Shown: piece by piece, positions 1-9,431 of the stretch
Position numbering within the stretch: the stretch's first letter is position 1
How the letters are laid out: every line of letters starts with the position of its first letter
Source: Asaia bogorensis
GTDB lineage: Bacteria > Pseudomonadota > Alphaproteobacteria > Reyranellales > Reyranellaceae
Reading direction: 5' to 3'
Length of the DNA stretch: 37,064 nt
NCBI GenBank assembly: GCA_945905835.1
Contig: CAMDQJ010000036.1
Coordinates: forward strand, 1 to 37,064
The notes under the pieces: model-generated
Told to the model about the DNA's origin: nothing
The model's input: the letters and a program-made list of their open reading frames with translations, nothing else
Database searches by the model: none
Position numbers and translations under genes: made by a program

Positions 1-61
1 TCAGGGTCGTATTCTCGACCAGCCAAACGGCGGTCGCCTTGGGCATCAGCACTGTCGACAT
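1..61 (-). CDS. DUF1013 / TrcR-type cell-cycle regulator, N-terminus only
   Basis: Only the first 20 codons lie in the window; the gene runs off the left edge. The start MSTVLMPKATAVWLVENTTL looks like the conserved N-terminus of the alphaproteobacterial DUF1013 family, which includes TrcR, a transcription regulator tied to cell-cycle genes. A good ribosome site (AGGAG, 9 nt before the ATG) fixes the start; an ATG 8 nt further upstream is out of frame. The family call rests on this short stretch and on my memory of the family. Confidence 0.6.
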   Translation of the reverse strand, partial: MSTVLMPKATAVWLVENTTL

Positions 62-170
62 GAATTCATTCTCCTGTGCCCGGATATAAAGACCGCCCCG
101 GTCCCCGCCAACCTGAAAAGCGCCCGCCGGCAAAGTAAAAAAGCCCGAAAACGCTGTTCTCGGACCCCGG

Positions 171-202
171 AAAAAGGAAACGGCCGGGAATGACCCCGGC
201 CG
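171..202 (-). terminator. Rho-independent terminator of the OmpA-type gene
   Basis: An 8-bp GC-only stem, CGGCCGGG (181-188) with CCCGGCCG (195-202), has a 6-nt loop. Read on the minus strand it is followed by a T-rich tract (TTTCCTTTTT, the complement of 171-180). It sits about 30 nt past the stop codon of the OmpA-like gene at 230. Confidence 0.8.
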
Positions 203-229
203 TCCCTGAAGACTTAGCTTCGGATCGTC

Positions 230-1171
230 TTACTGAATGACGATCTCGACGCGGCGGTTCTGCGGCTCGCGGACACCGTCGGCAGTCTGGACCAGCGGTA
301 TGTTCTCGCCACGGCCGACGACCGAGATCGCGGTGGCCGGGACGCCTTCGCGGACCAGCGCATCCTTGACGGCGTTCGCACGGCGCAGAGACAACGCCAT
401 GTTGTAGGCGTCCGGACCGGAGCGGTCGGCGTGACCGGTTGCTGTGACGCGGGCAGAGCCCTTGGTCTTATATGCGCCTGCAGCCTGCTTGATGGTGTTG
501 AGCGCCTGAGCCGAGATGTTCGAGCGGTCGAAGTCGAAGAACACCATGAAGGACGGCGGCGCCGGCATAGGAGCCGGCGGCGGCGCGGCGGCCGCTTGCG
601 GCGCGCCGAACTTCAGCGTGAGGCCGAGCATCGCGTTGAAGTTATTGTTAGTCCAGCTGGTGCCGGCAACCGCCGGGCTCGAGGTGCCGTAGTAGCGGCC
701 ATCGAGGCTGACGCGGAACTGGTCGGAGACGTTCCAAGCCAAGCCGATGATGCCCTGGTAGGCAAACTGCGTGCTGCCGAGCGAGGTGTCGCTGTCGACG
801 AAAGCGACGCCGGCGCCGGCGCCGACGAACGGCGTGATCACCGAAGCCGGGGCGAAGTCATAAAGCAGGTTGAGCAGAGCGCCCGCCTGATTGACCTTGT
901 TGCTGATCGCGCGACCAGGGAAGCCGACGTTGTGCTGGTTGCCTATATAGATGCCTTCGAGTTCGACGCGCGGGCCGACGAGGTCGTAGCCAATCTTGCC
1001 ACCGGCAGCCCAACCGATATTCGGGGTCACGGCCGTGTTGATGATCGTGGTGTTGAGCAGCCAGTTCGCGCCGCCTTCCACACCAACGTAGAAGCCCGGC
1101 TGCGGAGACTGCGCCTGGGCAACGACCGGCAGCGCAATAAGCGCCGCGGCGGCCATCAAAGCCTTCCTCAT
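230..1171 (-). CDS. OmpA family outer-membrane beta-barrel protein
   Basis: 313 aa. Residues 1-20 are a Sec signal peptide ending VAQA before QSPQ. Residues 25-190 alternate polar and hydrophobic residues with many Gly and aromatic positions and end in LTLKFG, as in an OMP beta-barrel. An Ala/Pro hinge (192-206) leads to an OmpA-like peptidoglycan-binding domain (207-313) with FFDFDRSNIS, TGHADRSG (245-252, with the Asp that binds diaminopimelate in this family) and the closing NRRVEI. The likely role is an envelope anchor linking outer membrane and peptidoglycan. The ribosome site is GAGGGGA before the ATG. The gene is monocistronic, with its own terminator. Confidence 0.9.
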   Translation of the reverse strand: MRKALMAAAALIALPVVAQAQSPQPGFYVGVEGGANWLLNTTIINTAVTPNIGWAAGGKIGYDLVGPRVELEGIYIGNQHNVGFPGRAISNKVNQAGALLNLLYDFAPASVITPFVGAGAGVAFVDSDTSLGSTQFAYQGIIGLAWNVSDQFRVSLDGRYYGTSSPAVAGTSWTNNNFNAMLGLTLKFGAPQAAAAPPPAPMPAPPSFMVFFDFDRSNISAQALNTIKQAAGAYKTKGSARVTATGHADRSGPDAYNMALSLRRANAVKDALVREGVPATAISVVGRGENIPLVQTADGVREPQNRRVEIVIQ

Positions 1172-1273
1172 GAATTCTTCCCCTCATTTATTTGAATCAA
1201 TGACCAGCGTTGGCGGGGCTGGGTCATCACTAACCCTGCGGGGAATATACACCAGTGCTAGTGCCGTGCAAGA

Positions 1274-1298
1274 AGTCCGGACCCTTCGGAGCCGGACT
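1274..1298 (-). terminator. Possible hairpin terminator of the small exported-protein gene
   Basis: AGTCCGG (1274-1280) pairs with CCGGACT (1292-1298) around an 11-nt loop, 27 nt past the stop codon of the gene at 1325. There is no real T-run after it on the minus strand (CTTCTTGC), so it may be only a processing or stability hairpin. Confidence 0.3.
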
Positions 1299-1324
1299 GT
1301 GGCGACTCGGCAACACCAACCTGC

Positions 1325-1849
1325 TTAGCGGCTCCCAAAGCCCGATTCCGGGGCTTTGCCGACGTTACCAGATCTTGTGTTCTTGGTGGTGATGCTAACC
1401 CGCTCGGCGGGTAACGGAACGCTGAGTCCGAAACTTCCGCCACCCTGACCGCCACGGGCATAGGGATGAGGACCAGCCCAGCCGCGTCGCTGGCCCTGCA
1501 TTCCTTCGATGTCGGGATGCGGCAGGGGTGCGTCCGGATCACGCGGTCGGGCCAGGAAATTACCCACAGGACCGTCGGTCGTCGCTGCTGCCAAGGCGTT
1601 ATTTCCAGCCGGTTTTACGGCCACTGGTGTGGCGGACACCGGGAGCCGTACAGGTCGGGCTGCCGCCGGCGGCAGTACGGCTGGAAGGGCCCGGACCGGA
1701 TCGACCGCGGAAAGCGGGCCAGCCGTCGCCGGCTCGCCGTAAGTGATCCCCTCACCCACACGATCCTGCCACAGGCCGAGATCTTGAGCGCCAACAGGCG
1801 CAACGCAGGTCACGGCCAGAAGGCCGGCCAAAAAAACTATACGGCTCAA
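1325..1849 (-). CDS. Small secreted protein of unknown function
   Basis: 174 aa with a convincing signal peptide (MSRIVFLAGLLAVTC then VAPVGAQ, cleavage before DLG). The mature part is rich in Pro, Ala and Gly and looks largely unstructured: a Pro/Ala/Val stretch at about residues 50-85, PRDPDAPLPHPDIEGMQG at about 102-119, and a Gly-rich patch near 132-140. The start is a TTG with AAGGGG about 9 nt upstream. I do not recognise the family; the signal peptide and coding bias are the main evidence that it is real. It is probably periplasmic. Confidence 0.6.
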   Translation of the reverse strand: MSRIVFLAGLLAVTCVAPVGAQDLGLWQDRVGEGITYGEPATAGPLSAVDPVRALPAVLPPAAARPVRLPVSATPVAVKPAGNNALAAATTDGPVGNFLARPRDPDAPLPHPDIEGMQGQRRGWAGPHPYARGGQGGGSFGLSVPLPAERVSITTKNTRSGNVGKAPESGFGSR

Positions 1850-1885
1850 CGCTAGTACCCCTTAACCACTCCAAACTCACTTTAG

Positions 1886-2063
1886 GGCACCTCGAAAAAT
1901 CCGACCTGCGCTCGATCAAACAATTTGGTCTGATCGAAAAGAATCGCAGGGACGTTGGTTCGGAAGGAATCTGGCGTGGACGCGCCGCTGCGCGAATCGA
2001 TCTTGCTCAGCGGTGTGCTCAGGTGCGGTATGGCGAAGGCAAGGTCCTATTTTTCGAGGTGCC
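1886..2063. mobile_element. MITE-like 178-bp element with 22-bp terminal inverted repeats
   Basis: The left end (1886-1907) reads GGCACCTCGAAAAAT, then CC, then GACCT. The right end (2042-2063) is its inverted complement, with AG for the CC and no other difference (20 of 22 bp). The flanks are TTTAG (1881-1885) and TGTAG (2064-2068), a possible 5-bp target duplication with one mismatch. The interior (about 134 bp) has no gene I recognise. The structure is that of a non-autonomous insertion element or an IS deleted to its ends. It fills most of the 350-bp gap between the exported-protein gene and the crotonase gene. Confidence 0.65.
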
Positions 2064-2199
2064 TGTAGGCAAATTGGCGTCTACCCGCCATGTCAGATTC
2101 GGGATTCACTGCTGTTTTGTGCGTGCCATTTTGTATCCGCGGTATAAGGCGGCATTACGCTAAATCGCGGTCAAAACCGGGAATAGGGGGATTAGCGCC

Positions 2200-2991
2200 A
2201 TGGCTCAGTTCAGTAAGGTCGAGATAGACGGCCGCTTGATGATCGTCACAATCAACCGGCCGGAGGTCTACAACGCCTGCCATCCCATGGCGAACCAGGA
2301 GCTGGTCGACGCTTTCGACGAGTTTCATACCAACCCCGAGTTGTGGGTCGCCATTATCACCGGCGCCGGCGACAAGGCATTCTGCGCCGGCAACGACCTG
2401 AAATATCATGCCGAACTGCAGGCCCGGACCGGCAAGCGCCCGCAGCATCCGCTCAAGGGCTTCGGCGGGCTGGCAAACCGCTTCGATCTCGACAAGCCAG
2501 TAATCGCTGCGGTGAATGGCGTGGCCATGGGCGGCGGCTTCGAGATCGCGCTGGCCTGCGACATCATCGTCGCGTCGGACAAGGCAACGTTCGCGCTGCC
2601 CGAGCCCAAGGTCGGCCTCGCTGCCGGCGCCGGCGGCATGCAGCGGCTGTCGCGCATGATCCCGCTCAAGAAGGCCATGGGCATGATGCTGACGGGCCGC
2701 CACGTCCCGGCCCAGGAAGGCTTCGAGCTCGGCTTCGTCACCGCCGTGGTGGCACATGCCGATCTCATGAAGGAAGCGCGCCGCTGGGCCAGCGACATCC
2801 TCGCCTGCTCGCCGATGTCGGTGCGTGCGACCAAGCAGGTCGTCATGCGCTCGCTCGACGTGCCGGCGCTCGAGGTCGCTATGCACAACCAGCACTATCC
2901 CGCCTTCGTCGCCATGGCGCGCAGCGAGGACACGGTCGAGGGCCCGAAGGCCTTCGCCGAGAAGCGCAAGCCCAACTGGAAGGGGCGCTAA
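2200..2991 (+). CDS. Enoyl-CoA hydratase/isomerase (crotonase) family protein
   Basis: 263 aa, normal length for a single-domain crotonase. The oxyanion-hole segments are AFCAGNDLK (60-68) and AVNGVAMGGGFE (104-115). Both catalytic glutamates of true hydratases are present: E115 in GGGFE and E135 in LPEPKVGL. The C-terminal AFAEKRKPNWKGR is the usual trimer-contact tail. It likely hydrates a 2-enoyl-CoA in fatty-acid or related acyl-CoA breakdown; the substrate cannot be read from sequence. It stands alone on the plus strand, and its 3' end is convergent with a broken LysR gene. AGGGGG upstream of the ATG supports the start. Confidence 0.85.
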   Translation: MAQFSKVEIDGRLMIVTINRPEVYNACHPMANQELVDAFDEFHTNPELWVAIITGAGDKAFCAGNDLKYHAELQARTGKRPQHPLKGFGGLANRFDLDKPVIAAVNGVAMGGGFEIALACDIIVASDKATFALPEPKVGLAAGAGGMQRLSRMIPLKKAMGMMLTGRHVPAQEGFELGFVTAVVAHADLMKEARRWASDILACSPMSVRATKQVVMRSLDVPALEVAMHNQHYPAFVAMARSEDTVEGPKAFAEKRKPNWKGR

Positions 2992-3039
2992 TTCAACCGG
3001 AAGTGGGGGCTCAATAGGGTAATATTAGGGATAGGCCGT

Positions 3040-3287
3040 CTATAGGATTCCGCGCTTATTGTCCCAGTCCCAATCGAGTTCGAAACGGTCGACCTTTGCC
3101 TTGATATAGGCGGCATGGTGCACCGGATTGTGCAGGGCGTCGGCCCACGCTCGAAGAGCTTCTCGCCCAGCATCTTCTCCAGCCCGGCGATGCGATGGCT
3201 GACAGCGGAGGCGGTGAGATGGAGCTCGGCGGCCGCGTCTTTGAACGAGCCCAGGCGCGCGGCAAGCTCGAAGGCCTGCAGCGCCAA
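3040..3287 (-). pseudogene. LysR-type regulator remnant (HTH only)
   Basis: The first about 50 residues are a standard LysR helix-turn-helix: ALQAFELAARLGSFKDAAAE, then TASAVSHRIAGLEKMLGEKL, then FERG. After FERG the family sequence stops and no effector-binding domain follows. A different frame continues sensibly as ALHNPVHHAAYIKAKVDRF and stops at 3040-3042, so the gene looks joined or frameshifted onto the tail of another protein that I could not identify. The apparent TTG start lies just inside the end of the acyl-CoA dehydrogenase region, and no good ATG is available. It is very likely non-functional. Confidence 0.65.
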
Positions 3288-3307
3288 CAGCGTTTGGGAG
3301 CCGAGGC

Positions 3308-5095
<1,788 letters not shown>

Positions 5096-5105
5096 CGAGG
5101 TCTCC

Positions 5106-5555
5106 TCAGTCGCCGTCGGGGTCGACGCCGCGCTGCCGCAGCTCGGCGGCGACCTGGCTTTCGACTTCCTTGAATTCCGATATATGCGCGTCGAGATCGC
5201 GACGCTTTTTTTCCAGTTCCGTGACGTGCAGGCGGCTGCGGCGCAGCAGCTCGCGCATCTGCTGCACGCCGGTGCGGTCGACCTGGTAGAGGTCGAGCAG
5301 CTGCTTGATCTCGGCCAGCGAGAAGCCCAGCCGCTTGCCGCGCAGGATCCAGCCCAGCCGCATGCGGTCGCCCAGGCTGTAGAGGCGGGTCAACCCCTGC
5401 CGCCGCGGCTTGATCAGGCCCTCGTCCTCGTAGAAGCGAATGGTGCGCGACGTGATCGCGAACTCGCGCGCCAGTTCGGCGATGCTATAGATGCGCTGAC
5501 TGTCGCGCGGAGAGGTCTTGGCCGCAGGAGCGGCCGGCGCGGCGGCGTTGGACAT
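5106..5555 (-). CDS. MerR-family regulator, LiuR-like
   Basis: 149 aa. A low-complexity Ala-rich start is followed by a MerR winged helix (about 22-90: YSIAELAREFAITSRTIRFY, EDEGLIKPRRQG, LGWILRGKRLGFSLAEIKQL) and a dimer helix (about 105-140). There is no cysteine, so it is not a metal or redox sensor. The HTH wording is that of LiuR-type regulators that control branched-chain amino acid and acyl-CoA catabolism, where an acyl-CoA is the likely effector. It heads an operon with the acyl-CoA dehydrogenase, and a perfect 22-bp palindrome lies 16 nt upstream of its ATG, so autoregulation is expected. The LiuR assignment is family recollection plus inference. Confidence 0.8.
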   Translation of the reverse strand: MSNAAAPAAPAAKTSPRDSQRIYSIAELAREFAITSRTIRFYEDEGLIKPRRQGLTRLYSLGDRMRLGWILRGKRLGFSLAEIKQLLDLYQVDRTGVQQMRELLRRSRLHVTELEKKRRDLDAHISEFKEVESQVAAELRQRGVDPDGD

Positions 5556-5571
5556 GGTGAAAGCGACATAG

Positions 5572-5593
5572 TTGACGTTTACGTAAACGTCAA
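5572..5593. promoter_or_regulatory. Perfect 22-bp palindromic operator, LiuR/MerR type
   Basis: The half-site TTGACGTTTAC is followed directly by its exact complement GTAAACGTCAA. On the minus strand the left end gives a -35-like TTGACG and, 17 nt on, a weak -10-like TATGTC, so the palindrome fills the spacer, the classic position for MerR-family binding. It precedes the MerR gene by 16 nt. A near-identical copy lies at 26504-26525. The motif resembles published LiuR sites as I remember them. Confidence 0.8.
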
Positions 5594-5732
5594 TACGGGT
5601 CTGCGCTGATTGGCTCGGTTATCCTGGGCGAGCGCGTCAGCATCATGTTTGGCGCAGTGCAGCAGGGTCTTGACGACACCGTGGCGTTTCGGCTTGGCGG
5701 GTAGGTCTCCCGCGCCGCCGGGATCGCGGTCC

Positions 5733-6977
5733 TCAGATCACCTTGCCCTGCCGCATGTCTCTGACCTCATCGGGCGAGCAGCCGAGCCACTCGCCATAGA
5801 TCGCCTCGCAATCCGCACCGAGAATCGGCGCACATTTCAGCGCCACCTTGGTGTCCGACATCCGCAGCGGCCAACCCGGCACAGTGACCGGCCCGCGCAA
5901 CGGATGCTCAATCGTCTGCATCATCCCGCGCGCATGCAGATCCGGGTCGTGCAGCAGCTCGAGCGTGGTGAGGACGGCGCCGCAGGGAACACCGGCGCCG
6001 GCGACGATGCGGGTCACCTCCTGCTTGGTGCGCTTCGACGTCCATTCATTGATGGCCGCATCGACGGCTTCGCGGTTCTGGCCGCGGGTGGTGGGGTCGG
6101 TCATGCGCGGATCGTTGAGCAGGTCCTCGCGGCCGATCGCCTTCAGCAGGCGGCGCCAGTGCTCCTCGTTGCCCCGCGAGGCAAAGATGTAGCACAAATC
6201 GTCGAGCCCTCCCGGCGCGCATTTGTAGAGACCGCCCGGCGCGGTCCCCGGTACCGTGTTGCCGCCGCGCGGCAGCTGGTCGGTCATGCCGGCCTGGCGG
6301 CTCATCGGCGTGCGGCAGTAGTTCAGCATCGCATCGCGCATGGCGATCTGGATGTGCTGGCCGCGGCCGGTCGTCATACGCTGGTAGAGCGCGCCCAGGA
6401 TCCCGATGGCGGCAAGCATGCCGGTGCCGGTATCGCCGATAGTCGGGCCCGGCCGGACCGGTGGCTGGCCGGGATGGCCGTTCACGCCCATGGTACCGCC
6501 CATCGCCTGCGCGATCATGTCGAATGCCAGATAGTCCGCATGCGGGCTCTCCGGCGCGAAGCCCTTCACCTGGGCGAAGATCAATCGCGGATTGATCGCG
6601 CTCAGCCGCGCATAGTCGAAGCCCAGGCGGGCGAAGGTGCCTGGCGCCATGTTCTCCATCAGGACGTCGGCCTTGGCGATCATCCGCCGCAGCAGCGCCT
6701 TGCCCTCCTCACTCTTGAGATTGCAGGTCACGCTGCGCTTGTTGAGGTTGTAGTAGATGAAATAGTGCGAATCGGCGTCGGCGCGATCGCTCGATCCCCA
6801 GCGCCCCGGCTCGCCGCGATTGGGCTCCTCCACCTTGACGACGTCGGCCCCGAGCCAGGCCAGCGCCTCGGTGCACGACGGTCCCGCCTCGAACTGCGTG
6901 AGGTCGAGCACCTTGATCCCCTTGAGCGCCGGCTGGTTCGCTGTCGCGATCCCCGGCTGCATTACCTGATCCTGCAT
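5733..6977 (-). CDS. CaiB/BaiF (class III) CoA-transferase, formyl-CoA-transferase-like
   Basis: 414 aa, typical for class III CoA-transferases. Family marks are GIKVLDLTQFEAGPSC (20-35), LGADVVKVEEPNRGEPGR (42-59), NLNKRSV (77-83) and the active-site aspartate D182 in TIGDTGTGM, which forms the acyl-aspartyl anhydride in formyl-CoA transferase. It moves CoA between carboxylic acids. It lies downstream of a TPP enzyme of the oxalyl-CoA decarboxylase / 2-hydroxyacyl-CoA lyase family on the same strand, a frc-oxc-like pairing, though substrates could be longer 2-hydroxy acids. A GGGAAGGGA site precedes the ATG. A terminator-like hairpin separates the two genes, so their coupling may be partial. 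Confidence 0.87.
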   Translation of the reverse strand: MQDQVMQPGIATANQPALKGIKVLDLTQFEAGPSCTEALAWLGADVVKVEEPNRGEPGRWGSSDRADADSHYFIYYNLNKRSVTCNLKSEEGKALLRRMIAKADVLMENMAPGTFARLGFDYARLSAINPRLIFAQVKGFAPESPHADYLAFDMIAQAMGGTMGVNGHPGQPPVRPGPTIGDTGTGMLAAIGILGALYQRMTTGRGQHIQIAMRDAMLNYCRTPMSRQAGMTDQLPRGGNTVPGTAPGGLYKCAPGGLDDLCYIFASRGNEEHWRRLLKAIGREDLLNDPRMTDPTTRGQNREAVDAAINEWTSKRTKQEVTRIVAGAGVPCGAVLTTLELLHDPDLHARGMMQTIEHPLRGPVTVPGWPLRMSDTKVALKCAPILGADCEAIYGEWLGCSPDEVRDMRQGKVI

Positions 6978-6996
6978 GGCGATCCCTTCCCAAAAG

Positions 6997-7024
6997 GGGG
7001 CCGTGCCGGGAATGGCCCGGCCCC
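6997..7024 (-). terminator. Terminator-like hairpin between the TPP enzyme and CoA-transferase genes
   Basis: GGGGCCG (6997-7003) pairs with CGGCCCC (7018-7024); inner bases can pair further. On the minus strand it is followed by a C and then TTTT (complement of 6992-6995). It sits after the TPP-enzyme stop (7041) and just before the ribosome site of the CoA-transferase, so it may terminate or attenuate transcription between the two genes. Confidence 0.5.
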
Positions 7025-7040
7025 TTGATATGTCACTCGA

Positions 7041-8699
7041 TCAGCTGTGCCAGGCGAACTGCTGCGCCTTGCGGGCAGAGCCCTGCGACAGCACGACGTT
7101 AACGAGGGCGGGGCCATCGTGAGCCATCGCCTGGTCGAGCGCGCCGCGGATGTCCTTCGGGTCTTCGACGAAGAATCCCTTGCCGCCGAACGCCTCCATC
7201 ATCTTGTCGTAGCGGGCGCCGTAGATCAGCGCGTTGGGCTTCAGGTTCATCATCGGATTTTCCGGGATCTCCGGCATGCCCGGGCCGATTCCGCCGTTAT
7301 TCAGCACGACGATCTTCACCGGGAAGCCGTAGCGGACCAGCGTCTCCATCTCCATGCCGGAGAAGCCGATCGCCGAGTCGCCCGAGAGGTGGACGACAGG
7401 TCGGCCGGGTTGTGCCACGCAGGCGGCGATCGCCTGGCCGAGGCCGACGCCCATCGTCCCGTAGGTGCCGGCATTGAGGCACGACCGGGCATCGAAGCTC
7501 GGCAACTGGGTCAGGCCGATATCCATCGTGCCAGCGCCCTCGGCGCTGAGGATCGCATTCTTCGGCATCCAGGCCGCGACATCGCGCAGCGCGCGATAGT
7601 AGTTGGCCGGCGCCGCGTCGTCGTCAATCTGCGGCTTGATGGTTGCCGCGTTCTCCGAGACCTTCTTGGACAACGCCTTGCGCCACGCCGAGTCGGTCGG
7701 ATGGAACCACTGGCGGTTGACCAGCGCCTTGTTGAGCTGTCCCATGATCGCCTTGCCGTCACCGAGCAACGCCACTTCCGTCGGCTTGTTGTGCCCGATC
7801 TCTTCCGGCGCGATGTCGAGCTGGATGACCTTGACGTCCTTGGCGAAGCGCGGCGCCAACCCGAAGTGGAAGATCCAGTTGAACCGCGCGCCCATCAGGA
7901 AGACGACGTCGGCTTGCTGAAGCGCCAAGGTGCGCGCCGCCGAGACCGCCAGCGGATGGTCGTCCGGCATCACGCCCTTGCCCATCGGCGACCGCACGAA
8001 CGGGATCTGGGTGCGCTCGACGAAGGCGCGCACCTCGCCCTCGGCTCGTGACCACGCCATGCCCTTGCCGACGATGACTAGCGGCCGCTGGGCCTTTTCG
8101 AGCACGTCGAGCGCGGCCTCGACATTCTCGCCAGGCGCCACACTGCGCGGCGGCTCGGGCACGCGCTGGACCTCGACGACCTTGTCGAGCTCACATGTGC
8201 CCCTGATGATGTCGTCCGGCATGTCCAGATAGGTCGCGCCGGGACGACCGTAGATCGCGTGCCGGGTTGCCATCTCGACATAGTAGGGAATGCGCGCCAC
8301 GCTCTCGATGCCGTGCGCGAACTTGCAGAACGGCGTGGCGATCAGCACCTGGCGCTCTTCCTGGAAGGCGCCCATGCCGCCGCGATAGGTTTCCGAGGCG
8401 CCGCCGATCAGGATCATGGGCCAGCAATTCTGCTGGGCATTGGCAAGACCGGCGAGGCCGTGCACCACGCCGGGACCGGTCACGGTGAGGCAGGCGCCGG
8501 GGCGACCGGTCATATAGCCGTACGCCTGGGCCGCGTAGGCCGCAGACTGTTCGTTGCGCATGCCGATGTAGTTGATGCCTTCCTTCTGCGCGGCCGTTGC
8601 GATCGGGCCGACCGGAAACCCGACGATCCCGAACAGGTGATCAATACCCTGCTGCTTTAGACTCCTCGCGATCAGAGTAGCGCCATCGACTTCACTCAT
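7041..8699 (-). CDS. TPP-dependent oxalyl-CoA decarboxylase / 2-hydroxyacyl-CoA lyase family enzyme
   Basis: 552 aa with the three-part thiamine-diphosphate enzyme fold. The N-terminal pyrimidine domain has the TPP-activating E50 in MRNEQSAAYAAQAYGYMTGR. A middle domain includes LMGARFNWIFHFGLAPRF. The C-terminal pyrophosphate domain carries SEGAGTMDIGLTQLP, AGTYGTMGVGLGQAIAA and the cofactor motif GDSAIGFSGMEME ending in NNGGIG. The tail ARKAQQFAW recalls 2-hydroxyacyl-CoA lyase. Family members cleave oxalyl-CoA to formyl-CoA or split 2-hydroxyacyl-CoA to formyl-CoA plus an aldehyde or ketone; which applies here is open. The start is the ATG at 8699 with GGGGGGA upstream; an in-frame extension to 8879 is not family-like. 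Confidence 0.85.
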   Translation of the reverse strand: MSEVDGATLIARSLKQQGIDHLFGIVGFPVGPIATAAQKEGINYIGMRNEQSAAYAAQAYGYMTGRPGACLTVTGPGVVHGLAGLANAQQNCWPMILIGGASETYRGGMGAFQEERQVLIATPFCKFAHGIESVARIPYYVEMATRHAIYGRPGATYLDMPDDIIRGTCELDKVVEVQRVPEPPRSVAPGENVEAALDVLEKAQRPLVIVGKGMAWSRAEGEVRAFVERTQIPFVRSPMGKGVMPDDHPLAVSAARTLALQQADVVFLMGARFNWIFHFGLAPRFAKDVKVIQLDIAPEEIGHNKPTEVALLGDGKAIMGQLNKALVNRQWFHPTDSAWRKALSKKVSENAATIKPQIDDDAAPANYYRALRDVAAWMPKNAILSAEGAGTMDIGLTQLPSFDARSCLNAGTYGTMGVGLGQAIAACVAQPGRPVVHLSGDSAIGFSGMEMETLVRYGFPVKIVVLNNGGIGPGMPEIPENPMMNLKPNALIYGARYDKMMEAFGGKGFFVEDPKDIRGALDQAMAHDGPALVNVVLSQGSARKAQQFAWHS

Positions 8700-8893
8700 G
8701 TTTTCCCCCCGCGTGAGCGAATAAACTTCAGCCGCGAAATTATGCGCATTGATGGCAAGGTCGCGAAAGGGATGGCATCGTCGCCAAAAGGCCCTACTTT
8801 CCGACGTGCGATACAGTCGATCCACCTGGCCCGGTGCTGGCGGTGCAACTCGGGCTGGGATAGTCACGGGTCCACGCAAACGGAAGGGTACAA

Positions 8894-9418
8894 ATGGCGA
8901 TCTATCAGCTCGGCGACAAAAAGCCGGTGATTCCAGCGTCCTGCTTCGTGGCGGAGAGCGCGACGATCATCGGCGACGTGACGCTCGGCGAGCGGGTCAG
9001 CGTCCTGTTCGGCGCCGTTCTGCGCGGCGACAACGATCCGGTCACGATCGGCGACGACAGCAACGTACAAGACAACTGCGTGCTGCACAGCGATCCCGGT
9101 GCGCCGCTCACCATCGGCAAGGGCGTCACGATCGGCCACTGCGCGATGCTGCATGGCTGCACCATCGGCGACGGCGCGCTGATCGGCATAGCGGCGGTGG
9201 TGCTGAATGCCACGGTGATCGGCAAGGAGTGCCTGGTCGGCGCCGGCGCCGTCGTCACCGAGCGCAAGAGCTTCGCGGACCGCTCGGTGATCTTCGGCTC
9301 GCCCGCCAAGGCTGTGCGCGAGGTGACCGAGGACAACATCGCGCGCATTCGCATGGACACGTTGAGCTACGTGCATCGCGGCAGCTTCTACAAAGAGAAT
9401 CTGAAGCGCATCGGATGA
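8894..9418 (+). CDS. Gamma-class carbonic anhydrase family protein
   Basis: 174 aa of left-handed beta-helix: repeated hexapeptides such as IIGDVT, TIGDDS, TIGKGV, TIGDGA and VIGKEC, followed by a C-terminal helix. The three zinc histidines of the gamma-CA family are at H65 (NCVLHSD), H82 and H87 (TIGHCAMLHGC). This subgroup is often annotated PaaY/YrdA-like; hydration of CO2 or an acyltransfer or thioesterase-type role cannot be told apart here. GGAAGGG before the ATG fixes the start. It is the first gene of a plus-strand run and lies 13 nt before the VOC gene. Confidence 0.88.
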   Translation: MAIYQLGDKKPVIPASCFVAESATIIGDVTLGERVSVLFGAVLRGDNDPVTIGDDSNVQDNCVLHSDPGAPLTIGKGVTIGHCAMLHGCTIGDGALIGIAAVVLNATVIGKECLVGAGAVVTERKSFADRSVIFGSPAKAVREVTEDNIARIRMDTLSYVHRGSFYKENLKRIG

Positions 9419-9431
9419 CGTCCTCGCTCCC

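Noticed and set aside
5610..7028. 472-aa open frame on the plus strand
   Set aside because: It lies wholly antisense to the CoA-transferase, is Arg/His-rich and matches no family; a GC-bias shadow.
8700..8879. N-terminal extension of the TPP enzyme to 8879
   Set aside because: The ATG at 8699 has a strong ribosome site and matches the family start; the extension is not family-like.
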